Assembly (NCBI GenBank): GCA_028284235.1
Contig: JANQSC010000055.1
Location: 1-48,954, forward strand
Direction: 5' to 3'
Length of the DNA: 48,954 nucleotides
Source: Opitutaceae bacterium
GTDB lineage: Bacteria; Verrucomicrobiota; Verrucomicrobiia; Opitutales; Opitutaceae
Shown here: positions 33,957 through 42,021 of the stretch, in pieces
How positions within the stretch are numbered: position 1 is the first letter of the stretch
Layout: the number at the start of each line of letters is the position of its first letter
Notes under the pieces: generated by a model
Told to the model about the DNA's origin: nothing
Database searches by the model: none
The model's input: only the letters and a program-made list of their open reading frames with translations
Made by a program: the position numbers and the translations under genes

Positions 33957-36476
33957 CTAGTTGAGGGAGGCGAGATAGGCGATCAGATCTCGAAACTCGG
34001 ATACGGTCATCGTGTTTTCCAGTCCGGGCGGCATTAGCGAATAGGGGGAGGCGCCGTAGTCGAGTATATCTTCCGCTTTGAAAAGCTCGTTTTCGCGAGC
34101 GTCGGTTGTATAGAGAAGAATGTCGCCTTTGCTTTTGTGGTCGATTTGCACGCCTTGGTGCGATTGGCCGTCTTTGGTTTTGATCGTCCATGCCTGAAAG
34201 TCCGGGCTAAACGAATCGGACGGGCGGAGAATGGCGTGAATAATCCCGCCGCGGTCGATGGACTGTGCGATGCCACTGAGATCGGGCCCAAATTCGTTGC
34301 CGCTCCCGTCGGAGGAGTGACAGGAAGCGCAGAGCATCCGAGGGCTGCGAAACACGCGGCTCCCTCGATCCGGATCGCCGCCTCGGGCAAGTCGTTCTTT
34401 CCATGTATCCACATCTTGAGGACGATTTTGGGCGAACGATTTGCGGGGATCAAAACCGTATAGAGCGGCTTCGGCGAGTTCGCCAAGCGCGGGGTTGCCC
34501 GTTACTGAGCTCCAGTCGGGATAGCGCTGCCCGAAGGCGGTTCGAACGGCCTCGTTTCCGGAGTGAAGTCGAAGCGTTCGGGCCGCTTCGATGGCGATGG
34601 TTGTATTCGGATCGTCCATCAAAGGGACGAGGAACTGTGGATTCTCCAGTGACTGGCGGCCGAGGCCGAATAGGGCTTCGGCCCGAATCTCGACGCGTTC
34701 GCGCGTGTCGAAGGCGATGCGGCGGATTCGGTCTCTGACGGTGTTGCCACTCGTTCGAGCCGCGTTTTTGAGAGCGGCGAGACGAATTTCGGGATCGGCG
34801 TGGTCGAGCAGATCGAGGCAGTCTTCCGGGCTCAAACGCGCGATTGCCAAGGCTCTCGCGGTGGCGGGCAAGGATGTGTCGCGGGCTAGCTGCGCGAGCA
34901 GGCTGGGGTCGAGCGAGCGAGGAATGCGGTTGGCTCTTGGGCTGAGTCGACTGCCGAAGGTTTCGGCGAAGTCGGGTTCCAGCATTTCGACCGCTGCGAG
35001 GTAGGCTTCGAAAAGGGTTCGGTTGACTTCCCCGGCGGCGAGGGCTTTGTCGAGCTGAGGGCGGAGTTCGAGGTTTAGGGTTTCTCCCGCCCACATGAGA
35101 GCGATGCGACGTACGGATAGGTCTGAATCTGCCAGTAAAGATTGGATACGTTCGGTTTGATCCGGTCGATTTGAACGTCGCATGGCGAGTGCGGCTCCAA
35201 GGCGGACGAGTGGATCATTGTCAGAGCTGAGTCGAGCTGCGAGTGACGCTTGAGGGGTTCGCGAGAGCCACAGTTCGCCGGCGTGCCGCTCGAACGGGTC
35301 GTCGCTCGTCAGGATTTTCCGAATGGAGCGGGCGTTGGGTTGGGGAGGCGATTTGCCGATTGTTCGCGGAGCGGGCTTCTTCAGAGGGCTGACGCGCCAG
35401 ATGCTTCCTTCTCCGTGGTTGGGGTAGTCGACGAGCATCCAGTCGGTAATGAAAAGGTTGTCGCGACTGTCGAAGGCAAGGGCGACGGGGCGGAAGTTCT
35501 TACCTCCTTTGGCGAAGAGCGTTTTTTGTACTCCGTCGTCGAGTACGGTGTGTCGTTCGATGGTGTTTTCGTTCCAGATTGTGACGAGGTAGCTGTCTTT
35601 GTTGGAATGAGAGGCGTCGATCAGTCCGGACGGGGCTTCGCCGGTTCCGGAGAGGAAGGGAAGCGTTCCAGGCAGCGAACCGTCCCAGCCTTGAAAAGGA
35701 TGGCGTCCCGATCCTCCGAATACGGACTTATAGCCGTAGTCGCCCCCTTCGACGACTTCGAGGAGTCGGTTGGGTCCGCGGGCATCGGGATCGTTGTCTA
35801 CGAGCATGAGGCGGCCTTTTCGATCGAATTTCAGATCCATGGGGTTCCAGAACCCGGTGGCCCATTCCTCGACCTCAGTCCCGTCGGCGTTGGCTCGGAC
35901 GATATTGCCGCCATCGCCGTAGCCTTCGACGACAGACCCGTCCTTTCCCTCGACTTTGTGGTAGTAGCTACCGACGTTGCCGCGACCGAGGTAGACTTTT
36001 CCCTGGGCGTCGAAGTCGAAACCGAGCCAATTGCCGTGGGGGTTGCTGGACTCGGTTTCCAGCGTGAGGATGGTCTCGAGTCCGTCGCACACACCGTCTT
36101 GGTCGCGATCGGGAAGAGCGACGAGGGCGTTGGCGCAGAGCGCGTAAAGGGTGCCGTCCGGCGAGAACGCGAGGTTCATGGCCTCATCCAAACCGTCGGC
36201 AAACACTGTGAAGGAGTCGGCCCGGCCATCGTTGTCTTCGTCGATAAATACTTTGATTAGGTCGCTTTCGGGTCCGGCGTAGTTGCTCGGGGGCGAATGC
36301 GTGTGTGATTCGATTACGAATACACGGTCATTGGAGCCTATTGCCATTCCGATGGGGGTGACGATGTCGGGAGATTCCGCGAAAAGAGTAATCTGTTGAC
36401 CTTCTTCTAAAAGAGTGGGCGGGGCCGCATTGGCAGCTGCTAATAGAAAAACTGGATACGCAAGACGTGATAGCAT
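33957..36476 (-). CDS. Dehydrogenase propeller-HEAT-cytochrome c protein (PVC type)
   Basis: An 839-residue secreted protein (signal peptide about residues 1-17). Residues ~20-375 form a sorbosone-dehydrogenase/PQQ-type six-bladed propeller (LFAESPDIVTPIGMAIGSND, VFIDEDNDGRADSFTVFADG, GFWNPMDLKFDRKGRLMLVD). Residues ~395-650 contain HEAT-like helical repeats. The C-terminal part is the Pirellula/Verrucomicrobium haem-binding domain with C716-A-S-C719-H720 followed by NEFGPDLSGIA and HAILRPSDSFSPDF. This arrangement fits a periplasmic sugar dehydrogenase passing electrons to its own haem. Substrate unproven. It sits 23 bp after the TIM-barrel isomerase gene and 28 bp before PhoD, in one operon. 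Confidence 0.9.
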   Translation of the reverse strand: MLSRLAYPVFLLAAANAAPPTLLEEGQQITLFAESPDIVTPIGMAIGSNDRVFVIESHTHSPPSNYAGPESDLIKVFIDEDNDGRADSFTVFADGLDEAMNLAFSPDGTLYALCANALVALPDRDQDGVCDGLETILTLETESSNPHGNWLGFDFDAQGKVYLGRGNVGSYYHKVEGKDGSVVEGYGDGGNIVRANADGTEVEEWATGFWNPMDLKFDRKGRLMLVDNDPDARGPNRLLEVVEGGDYGYKSVFGGSGRHPFQGWDGSLPGTLPFLSGTGEAPSGLIDASHSNKDSYLVTIWNENTIERHTVLDDGVQKTLFAKGGKNFRPVALAFDSRDNLFITDWMLVDYPNHGEGSIWRVSPLKKPAPRTIGKSPPQPNARSIRKILTSDDPFERHAGELWLSRTPQASLAARLSSDNDPLVRLGAALAMRRSNRPDQTERIQSLLADSDLSVRRIALMWAGETLNLELRPQLDKALAAGEVNRTLFEAYLAAVEMLEPDFAETFGSRLSPRANRIPRSLDPSLLAQLARDTSLPATARALAIARLSPEDCLDLLDHADPEIRLAALKNAARTSGNTVRDRIRRIAFDTRERVEIRAEALFGLGRQSLENPQFLVPLMDDPNTTIAIEAARTLRLHSGNEAVRTAFGQRYPDWSSVTGNPALGELAEAALYGFDPRKSFAQNRPQDVDTWKERLARGGDPDRGSRVFRSPRMLCASCHSSDGSGNEFGPDLSGIAQSIDRGGIIHAILRPSDSFSPDFQAWTIKTKDGQSHQGVQIDHKSKGDILLYTTDARENELFKAEDILDYGASPYSLMPPGLENTMTVSEFRDLIAYLASLN

Positions 36477-36499
36477 AAGAGGGATTGTCCCGGGAGTGG

Positions 36500-37408
36500 T
36501 TATGCTCTGGCGGGCGACTGGTATTGTTTGAATTGATTGTAGGCGTTGGCGAGATCTTGCACGAGGGTTCCCGGCTCGATGGGCGGCGCTTGTTCGACGA
36601 CTAGGTAGCCTTGGTAGCCGCGTCGGATCAGTTCTTGAATCGTCCCGTGCAAATCGGTGACACCTTCCCCGAATTTGACGGTTTTGTAGACGCCTTCGGA
36701 TTGGCAGTCCTTCAGGTCGACGTGGTTGATGCGACTGTGGAACCGTTCAATGATTTCTGGTATGCTGACAGCGGCTCCGGTAAAATGCCCTGTGTCCAAG
36801 CAGAGCCCTACATTGGGCGAGTCGATGGCGGCAAAGAGCGTTTCGTAGTCGGCTACATTTTCCAAATTATTGTTGGCGTGGTTTTCAACGCAGATGAGGA
36901 TCCCCATTTCTTCTGCGGCGGGAGCGAGCTCTTTCAAGGTGCTGATGATCGCGGGGAGGCCGCCATTCGTTCCACGCTTGGCTCCGGTGAACTTCACGCG
37001 GCTGCATCCGAGGGTTACGGCGGCTTGCATGCATAGAAGCTTGTGGGCCACGTCGATGGCTTTTCCATCTCTGAATCCGTTTCCTTGCACGGAAATGGGG
37101 CGGAGCTGTCGTTCGCGGCAGCGCTCCTGGATGCTGCGTAGTCCGGCGGGCGTGAGAGTCCGTGGATACCAGCAATTGAATTCGATATTCCGGAAGCCGG
37201 CGGCGGGGGCGATGCGAAAGGCGGGCTCGAAGAATTCATCGCCAAAACCGTCGCAGCAAATGGTGGCGATCGCCAGTTGGACGCCGGGTTGGTCGGCGAT
37301 TTTTTTCGGGAGCGCCCGGGCGAGCGCTGATGGGGCGGCGGAGGCTCCGATGGCGGAACCAATCGCTCCGAGCGTGGAGAGTTTCAGGAAAGAACGTCGA
37401 TTGCTCAT
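36500..37408 (-). CDS. Tat-exported sugar isomerase/epimerase-like TIM barrel
   Basis: A 302-residue protein of the xylose isomerase-like TIM barrel (AP endonuclease 2) superfamily with a twin-arginine signal (MSNRRSFLKLSTLGAIGSAI). Metal-site residues fit the sugar isomerase/epimerase group: E175 (CVENHANN), D205 and H208 (LCLDTGHFTG), H229 and D231 (INHVDLKD) and E272 (VVEQAP). Members interconvert ketoses, inositols or keto-sugars with a divalent metal; the particular sugar is not readable. Export is unusual for an isomerase, though common for this phylum's Tat-tagged relatives. It is the first gene of the minus operon with the dehydrogenase-cytochrome and PhoD proteins; its start is preceded by CCTACCCCC and diverges from the DUF6797 gene. 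Confidence 0.86.
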   Translation of the reverse strand: MSNRRSFLKLSTLGAIGSAIGASAAPSALARALPKKIADQPGVQLAIATICCDGFGDEFFEPAFRIAPAAGFRNIEFNCWYPRTLTPAGLRSIQERCRERQLRPISVQGNGFRDGKAIDVAHKLLCMQAAVTLGCSRVKFTGAKRGTNGGLPAIISTLKELAPAAEEMGILICVENHANNNLENVADYETLFAAIDSPNVGLCLDTGHFTGAAVSIPEIIERFHSRINHVDLKDCQSEGVYKTVKFGEGVTDLHGTIQELIRRGYQGYLVVEQAPPIEPGTLVQDLANAYNQFKQYQSPARA

Positions 37409-37621
37409 GGGGGTAGGGTTGCGAGAAGGGACGAGAGGTGGAAATATTGAGGCGATCGCGGGAATTGGCTAGGCGAAAATGGGGTTCATTTTGCGAGGCT
37501 GGCGATGTTACCTTTTCGTTGCGGCGAGGGCCGTTGTGTGATGCGCTGACGAGGTTCTTCAGGAAGCGTCGACTTTCGAGCGAGCGTTTCTGATTTGTCC
37601 GGTATTTCGTGTTTTTACCCT

Positions 37622-40453
37622 ATGATAAGTATGAATGATGTTCATACCCTAAAAGTGATGGCGCTTTGCGCCTTTTCTGTTTCAACGCTGCAGGCCCAGG
37701 GGCATCATTCTCTGAACATTGCCGATCCGGAGCGACATCCGTACGTTGACCCTGTTGGCGGGCGTGAGGATCGATTGAATACGGGCGCCACCGTCAATGA
37801 GTCCCGTGTTTACTCCTTCTACCAGCGGCAGGCCGACTACTACATGGCCCAGGAACGCCAGCCTGCGCTCGTTCCGGCCTTTCCGGGTTTGGACGCTGGG
37901 CTGCACGGCCACTGGGGGAAGCACAATCAGAATCAGCATCGCGACGATCGCTGGAACGAGATCGACATGGGTTCGGTTTGGGGACAGACGATTCGTAGCG
38001 GCGCGTTCGCGGCGGGCAAGGCGGTGGCGGTGAAGCTCGATTCGGACAGCGCGCTGGCGACCTGTTTCGATCCCGAAACGCTTCGTTATCCGCTGGTCTG
38101 GCGAGACGGGTTTATCAATTTTGACTCGTTTCGATGGGGCACGTCGCGCGGCGCGACGCCCGAGGGTCCGGTCTGGTTTGAGGCCGCGACCAAGACCTCG
38201 GCTTGGACGCGAGGGAATCGAAGCTCCGCTAGCGAGTACCTGGGTTACTATCGGTACGAAGATCGGGTAGTGTTCTCCTACCGCATCGACGGAAAATGGA
38301 TTTTGGACAGTCCGGCGAGAGGGGGTGGCGATGAACCGGTTTTCGTCCGTACCCTTTCTTTTCCGGACGGATTCGAGGGCGGGGAGCTTTCGATTGGAAC
38401 GATTCCGGACGGATTGTTCATCGCTGTTGGGGTGGAGGGCGAAGCGAGCGCGGGCCGCATCGAGGTGATCGATGGCGAGTCGTTTGTTAATATTCCGCGT
38501 ATTGAGAAAGCAAGGACTATCGCGATCGCGATTGGCGAGTCTGAGTCAACCATTCGCAGCGCCGCGTTGGATGCTTCCGGCGAGGACTTAACTGCGTTCG
38601 TAAGTGGTGGCCCGCTTCGGTGGCCCGACAGTCTCGAGGTAGAGGGGATCATGTCATCACGGGAAGACCTTCCCTACGTCGTGGATACGATTCCGATTCC
38701 TGAAGAAACGGGCTTTGATAGCGTGATGCAGTTGACGAGCGTTGGTTTTCTCGATGACGGAACTGCGTTGGTGGCTACGCTCGCAGGGGAGCTGTGGACG
38801 GTGTCGGGATTGACGGACTCCCTTGAGCGCGTGCGCTGGAAGCGCTTTGCCGCGGGACTGCATCAGCCGATCGGCATCCATATCGACTCGGATGGAATCT
38901 TCGTAATGGAGCGCGGGCAGATTACCCGCGTGAACGATCTGAATGGCGATGGCGAAGCGGACTTCTTCGAGTCCTACGCCAACAACATCCCCGGTAGGGA
39001 TAAGAGCCATACGCATTCGTTTGGCTTGGTCCGATCTGCTGATGGGTCGTTCTATTTTGCGAATTGGAAGGACATCTACCGGACCGATCCGAATGGGGCG
39101 ACGGACTACTTCGCTTACGGTGTCCGCAATTGCATGGGCGTGGGGACGGGAGCGAACGGGAGCATTCTCTTTGGCCCGCAAGAAGGGACCTTTACGCCGG
39201 CGTCGATGGTGATCGAGGTCCAAGCGAACGAGTTTTACGGTCATGAGGGCGACCGACCAAGCGACACGATTGCTCCACCGCTTTGCTTTGTTCCGCGCGG
39301 GATCGACAACTCGACTGGAGGATTCCTGCACGCGAACGACGACCGTTGGGGGCCGATCAACGACCACACGATCGGCCTCTCCTATGGCTACTCGACTCAC
39401 TATCTCGTGCTGCGCGACGATGCGACCGAACGATCGCAGGGCGCGGTGGTCCCGCTTGACGGCGATTTCCAGAGCGGCGTGATGCGTGGAGCAATGGGTC
39501 CGCACGATGGGCAGCTCTATTTGACGGGTATCGACGGTTGGGGCGACTATTCGGTTACGGACGGGTGCTTTCAACGCGTGCGCTATACGGGCCAGCCGTT
39601 TCGGAAGCCAATCGGATTCCGGGTGCACTCCAATGGACTGCGGATTGATTTTCCTGTGGAGCTGGACGCCGCTTCGTCGACGAAAACGCGGAATTTCTTC
39701 GTCCAGCAATGGAATTATGAATACTCGAAGCAATACGGGTCGCCGGAATATTCGAAGAAAATTCCCCATTCGCTCGGACACGACACCCTTGCGGTTCGTT
39801 CAGTTCGGCTGTTGAACTCAGGACGCTCCCTCTTTGTTGAAATCCCTGAAATCGAGGCAGTGATGCAGATGCATGTACGCATGCATCTCGTGGACGCGGA
39901 CGGCGTTTCGTTCAAGACGGATTTGTTTCCGAGCATTGTCGAACTCGGCGATCGGTTCGAGGCGCCAGAGCTTGCGCCGCCCGTTGTAGGGAAGGACAGC
40001 CAAATCGAGTTGCGCGTGCGTCGCTTGGAGGGTTCAGGCGCCTTGCATACGATGTCCGGAACGATAGTGGAAGGGGAGCGGACGATTGACTTAGATTGCA
40101 GCGGAGCGCTCAAGTTCAGCGCTACGCTCATCGAAGCCCGAGCGGGCGAAGCGTTGAAACTCGTATTCAAAAATTCAGACATCATGCCGCACAACGCGGT
40201 TTTCGTGACGCAAGGCAATCTCCAAAAAGTGGGCGAACTCGCCTTCTCCATGCTCAACGATCCTCAAGCGATCGACAAGCACTACACACCGGAAGTGCCG
40301 GAGGTGATCGCGGGCACCCACGTCGTTCAGCCGGGCGGCTCGCATACGCTTCACTTCGTGGCTCCGAGCGAGCCGGGGGACCATCATTTCGTCTGTACCT
40401 TCCCGGGACACTGGATGACGATGAACGGGATATTTAGAGTGACGGGTCTTTAA
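37622..40453 (+). CDS. DUF6797-dehydrogenase propeller-azurin fusion protein
   Basis: A 943-residue secreted protein starting at ATG 37622 (37631 equally possible); the signal peptide is VMALCAFSVSTLQAQG. A DUF6797 part covers about residues 90-350 (NEIDMGSVWGQTIRSGAFAA, DGFINFDSFRWGT). A sorbosone-dehydrogenase-like propeller covers about 360-700 (AAGLHQPIGIHIDSDGIFVM, DLNGDGEADFF, HTHSFGLVRSADGSFY). The C-terminal ~120 residues are a cupredoxin of azurin type: H857 (MPHN), C925 (FVCTFPGHW), H930 and M934. Spacings of 5 and 4 from Cys to His to Met equal those of azurin (112, 117, 121), so a type 1 copper centre is expected. The fused copper domain probably receives the electrons of sugar oxidation. 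It diverges from the minus operon at 37408. Confidence 0.9.
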   Translation: MISMNDVHTLKVMALCAFSVSTLQAQGHHSLNIADPERHPYVDPVGGREDRLNTGATVNESRVYSFYQRQADYYMAQERQPALVPAFPGLDAGLHGHWGKHNQNQHRDDRWNEIDMGSVWGQTIRSGAFAAGKAVAVKLDSDSALATCFDPETLRYPLVWRDGFINFDSFRWGTSRGATPEGPVWFEAATKTSAWTRGNRSSASEYLGYYRYEDRVVFSYRIDGKWILDSPARGGGDEPVFVRTLSFPDGFEGGELSIGTIPDGLFIAVGVEGEASAGRIEVIDGESFVNIPRIEKARTIAIAIGESESTIRSAALDASGEDLTAFVSGGPLRWPDSLEVEGIMSSREDLPYVVDTIPIPEETGFDSVMQLTSVGFLDDGTALVATLAGELWTVSGLTDSLERVRWKRFAAGLHQPIGIHIDSDGIFVMERGQITRVNDLNGDGEADFFESYANNIPGRDKSHTHSFGLVRSADGSFYFANWKDIYRTDPNGATDYFAYGVRNCMGVGTGANGSILFGPQEGTFTPASMVIEVQANEFYGHEGDRPSDTIAPPLCFVPRGIDNSTGGFLHANDDRWGPINDHTIGLSYGYSTHYLVLRDDATERSQGAVVPLDGDFQSGVMRGAMGPHDGQLYLTGIDGWGDYSVTDGCFQRVRYTGQPFRKPIGFRVHSNGLRIDFPVELDAASSTKTRNFFVQQWNYEYSKQYGSPEYSKKIPHSLGHDTLAVRSVRLLNSGRSLFVEIPEIEAVMQMHVRMHLVDADGVSFKTDLFPSIVELGDRFEAPELAPPVVGKDSQIELRVRRLEGSGALHTMSGTIVEGERTIDLDCSGALKFSATLIEARAGEALKLVFKNSDIMPHNAVFVTQGNLQKVGELAFSMLNDPQAIDKHYTPEVPEVIAGTHVVQPGGSHTLHFVAPSEPGDHHFVCTFPGHWMTMNGIFRVTGL

Positions 40454-40489
40454 AGAATGTATATTGAACCTGATACTTCGATTTCTCTA

Positions 40490-40570
40490 GTAGGGCCTTC
40501 GCTTGCGAAGCGCCGCGTAGTTTGGTTTTTGTGGACTGCATCCGCGGCATGGCGCAAGCGCCAGCCCTAC
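40490..40570. repeat. Inverted pair of REP-like repeats
   Basis: GTAGGGCCTTCGCTTGCG at 40490-40507 faces a related copy on the other strand that ends at 40570 and reads GTAGGGCTGGCGCTTGCG. Each half also folds on itself (CTTCGC-TT-GCGAAG; GGCGC-AA-GCGCC). The inverted arrangement around a short spacer resembles the paired REP elements (REPIN/BIME) of other bacteria. The last bases of the window (48945-48954, GTAGGGCCGG) start what may be another copy. It fills most of the gap between the azurin fusion and the next gene. Confidence 0.6.
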
Positions 40571-40609
40571 GTTGCATGGGATACTACACGCGCTCTTAGA
40601 TAGTTGACT

Positions 40610-41701
40610 ATGAACGCGATTGAAGGAATTGAAACCCGATTGTACCGAGTGCCGCTCGAGGAGACGCTCTCGGACGCCAAGCATGGGGACCACACGCATT
40701 TCGAGTTGGTAGTGGTCCGAGCGCGATTGGCGAGCGGGGTCGAAGGCGTGGGCTATACGTACACGGGCGGCCGTGGCGGGCGGGCCATCAAGGCTTTGAT
40801 CGAATTCGATCTGGCGCCAGTTCTTCTGGGAAGAGACGGATCCGATGTGGAGGCGGTCAACGCGTTTTGCCAATGGCATATCCACTACGTGGGCCGCGGG
40901 GGAATTGCCTCGTTCGCGATTTCCGCAATCGATATTGCTCTCTGGGACGCTCGCTGTCGCGAGGCAGGGCAGTCGCTATGGGAACTACTCGGCGGGGCGG
41001 GTCCATCCTGTAGCGCCTACCGTGGCGGCATCGACTTGATGTACCCTCTGCCCAAGCTGCTCGATAGCGTGAACGGGTATTTGGAAGCTGGATATAGCGC
41101 AGTTAAGATCAAGATCGGGAAAGCGAATCTAATCGAGGACATCGAGCGCGTGGAAGCGGTGAGGCGACTGATCGGTCCAGACGTGGCTTTCATGGTTGAC
41201 GCGAACTACTCGATGAGCGTGGTGGGCGCGATCGAAGCGGCGAACCAGTTGAAATCCTTTGACTTGCTATGGTTCGAAGAGCCGACGATTCCCGATGATT
41301 ATTCGGGTTACGCGGAGATCGCGCGAGCGAGCGAAATACCGCTAGCGATGGGGGAGAACCTGCACACGGTACACGAATTCGAATATGCCTTCGATCAGGC
41401 CCACTTGTCGTACATCCAGCCGGACGCGTCGAATTGCGGAGGGATTACGGGCTGGCTTAAGGTAGCGGCGCTCTCCCGGAAATACGGCTTGCCAGTGTGT
41501 TCGCACGGAATGCACGAGCTCCACGTGAGCCTGGTGTCCGCCCAGTCGAACGCCGGCTGGCTGGAGGTGCACAGTTTCCCGATCGACGCGTATACAAAAC
41601 GACCTTTGGTTATAGAGAACCATCGGGCAGTAGCTCCTGACACGCCGGGAGTGGGAGTGGAATTCGACTGGGATAAACTGCGTCCGTTTCGGGTCGATTA
41701 G
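40610..41701 (+). CDS. Cytoplasmic enolase-superfamily dehydratase/racemase-like enzyme
   Basis: A 363-residue mandelate racemase/muconate lactonizing enzyme family protein without a signal peptide, starting at ATG 40610. Residues: K166 and K168 (VKIKIG), metal ligands D197 (VDANYS), E223 (WFEEPT), E249 (GENL), then D272 (PDASN) and H299 (SHGMHE). A KxK motif with a His-Asp dyad is the mandelate-racemase subgroup pattern, which includes talarate/galactarate and mandelate-type enzymes; an acid-sugar dehydratase or epimerase is likely, but the substrate is not decided. A REP-like pair lies between it and the preceding azurin fusion, so it probably has its own promoter. It is followed by a 6-bp hairpin at 41742-41757. 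Confidence 0.87.
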   Translation: MNAIEGIETRLYRVPLEETLSDAKHGDHTHFELVVVRARLASGVEGVGYTYTGGRGGRAIKALIEFDLAPVLLGRDGSDVEAVNAFCQWHIHYVGRGGIASFAISAIDIALWDARCREAGQSLWELLGGAGPSCSAYRGGIDLMYPLPKLLDSVNGYLEAGYSAVKIKIGKANLIEDIERVEAVRRLIGPDVAFMVDANYSMSVVGAIEAANQLKSFDLLWFEEPTIPDDYSGYAEIARASEIPLAMGENLHTVHEFEYAFDQAHLSYIQPDASNCGGITGWLKVAALSRKYGLPVCSHGMHELHVSLVSAQSNAGWLEVHSFPIDAYTKRPLVIENHRAVAPDTPGVGVEFDWDKLRPFRVD

Positions 41702-42021
41702 TACCGTTCGACTTGTAGTACGATCACTGTGACAGCGTGTTCGCGAGATTACTCGCGTCAACTCGTTGTGTCGCGTGTAGTTGTAGAAGCAGCGCGCGAA
41801 TTTCGCATCAATTTGGTCAACTATTGACTTAATAATGATTCGAATGTTCGCGCTCAATCGGCAGGATAGCGAATGTCTGATCAGCTTCTGCGAGTTGCAT
41901 TGGACCCCCCGCAGATTCCACCCCGAATCTTTTCCCCTAAACCAGTAATACAAACCCACCATCTTCTATTCCCAGGCAGCGCTGGCGGCTACGCAGCCGG
42001 CATTCCCAACCAAAACTAGAA
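41702..42021. promoter_or_regulatory. 320-bp region upstream of the TonB-dependent receptor
   Basis: No gene seen. A hairpin CGCGAG-ATTA-CTCGCG at 41742-41757 could close the preceding transcript, though it has no T run. The receptor's promoter should lie here; TTGACT at 41824 is a possible -35 box, but I find no convincing -10 at proper distance. The receptor ATG is preceded by CCAACCAAAACTAGAA, with no Shine-Dalgarno sequence. Confidence 0.4.

Noticed and set aside
41824-41829. TTGACT as the -35 box of the TonB receptor
   Set aside because: No acceptable -10 box lies 16-18 bases downstream, so no promoter is claimed.
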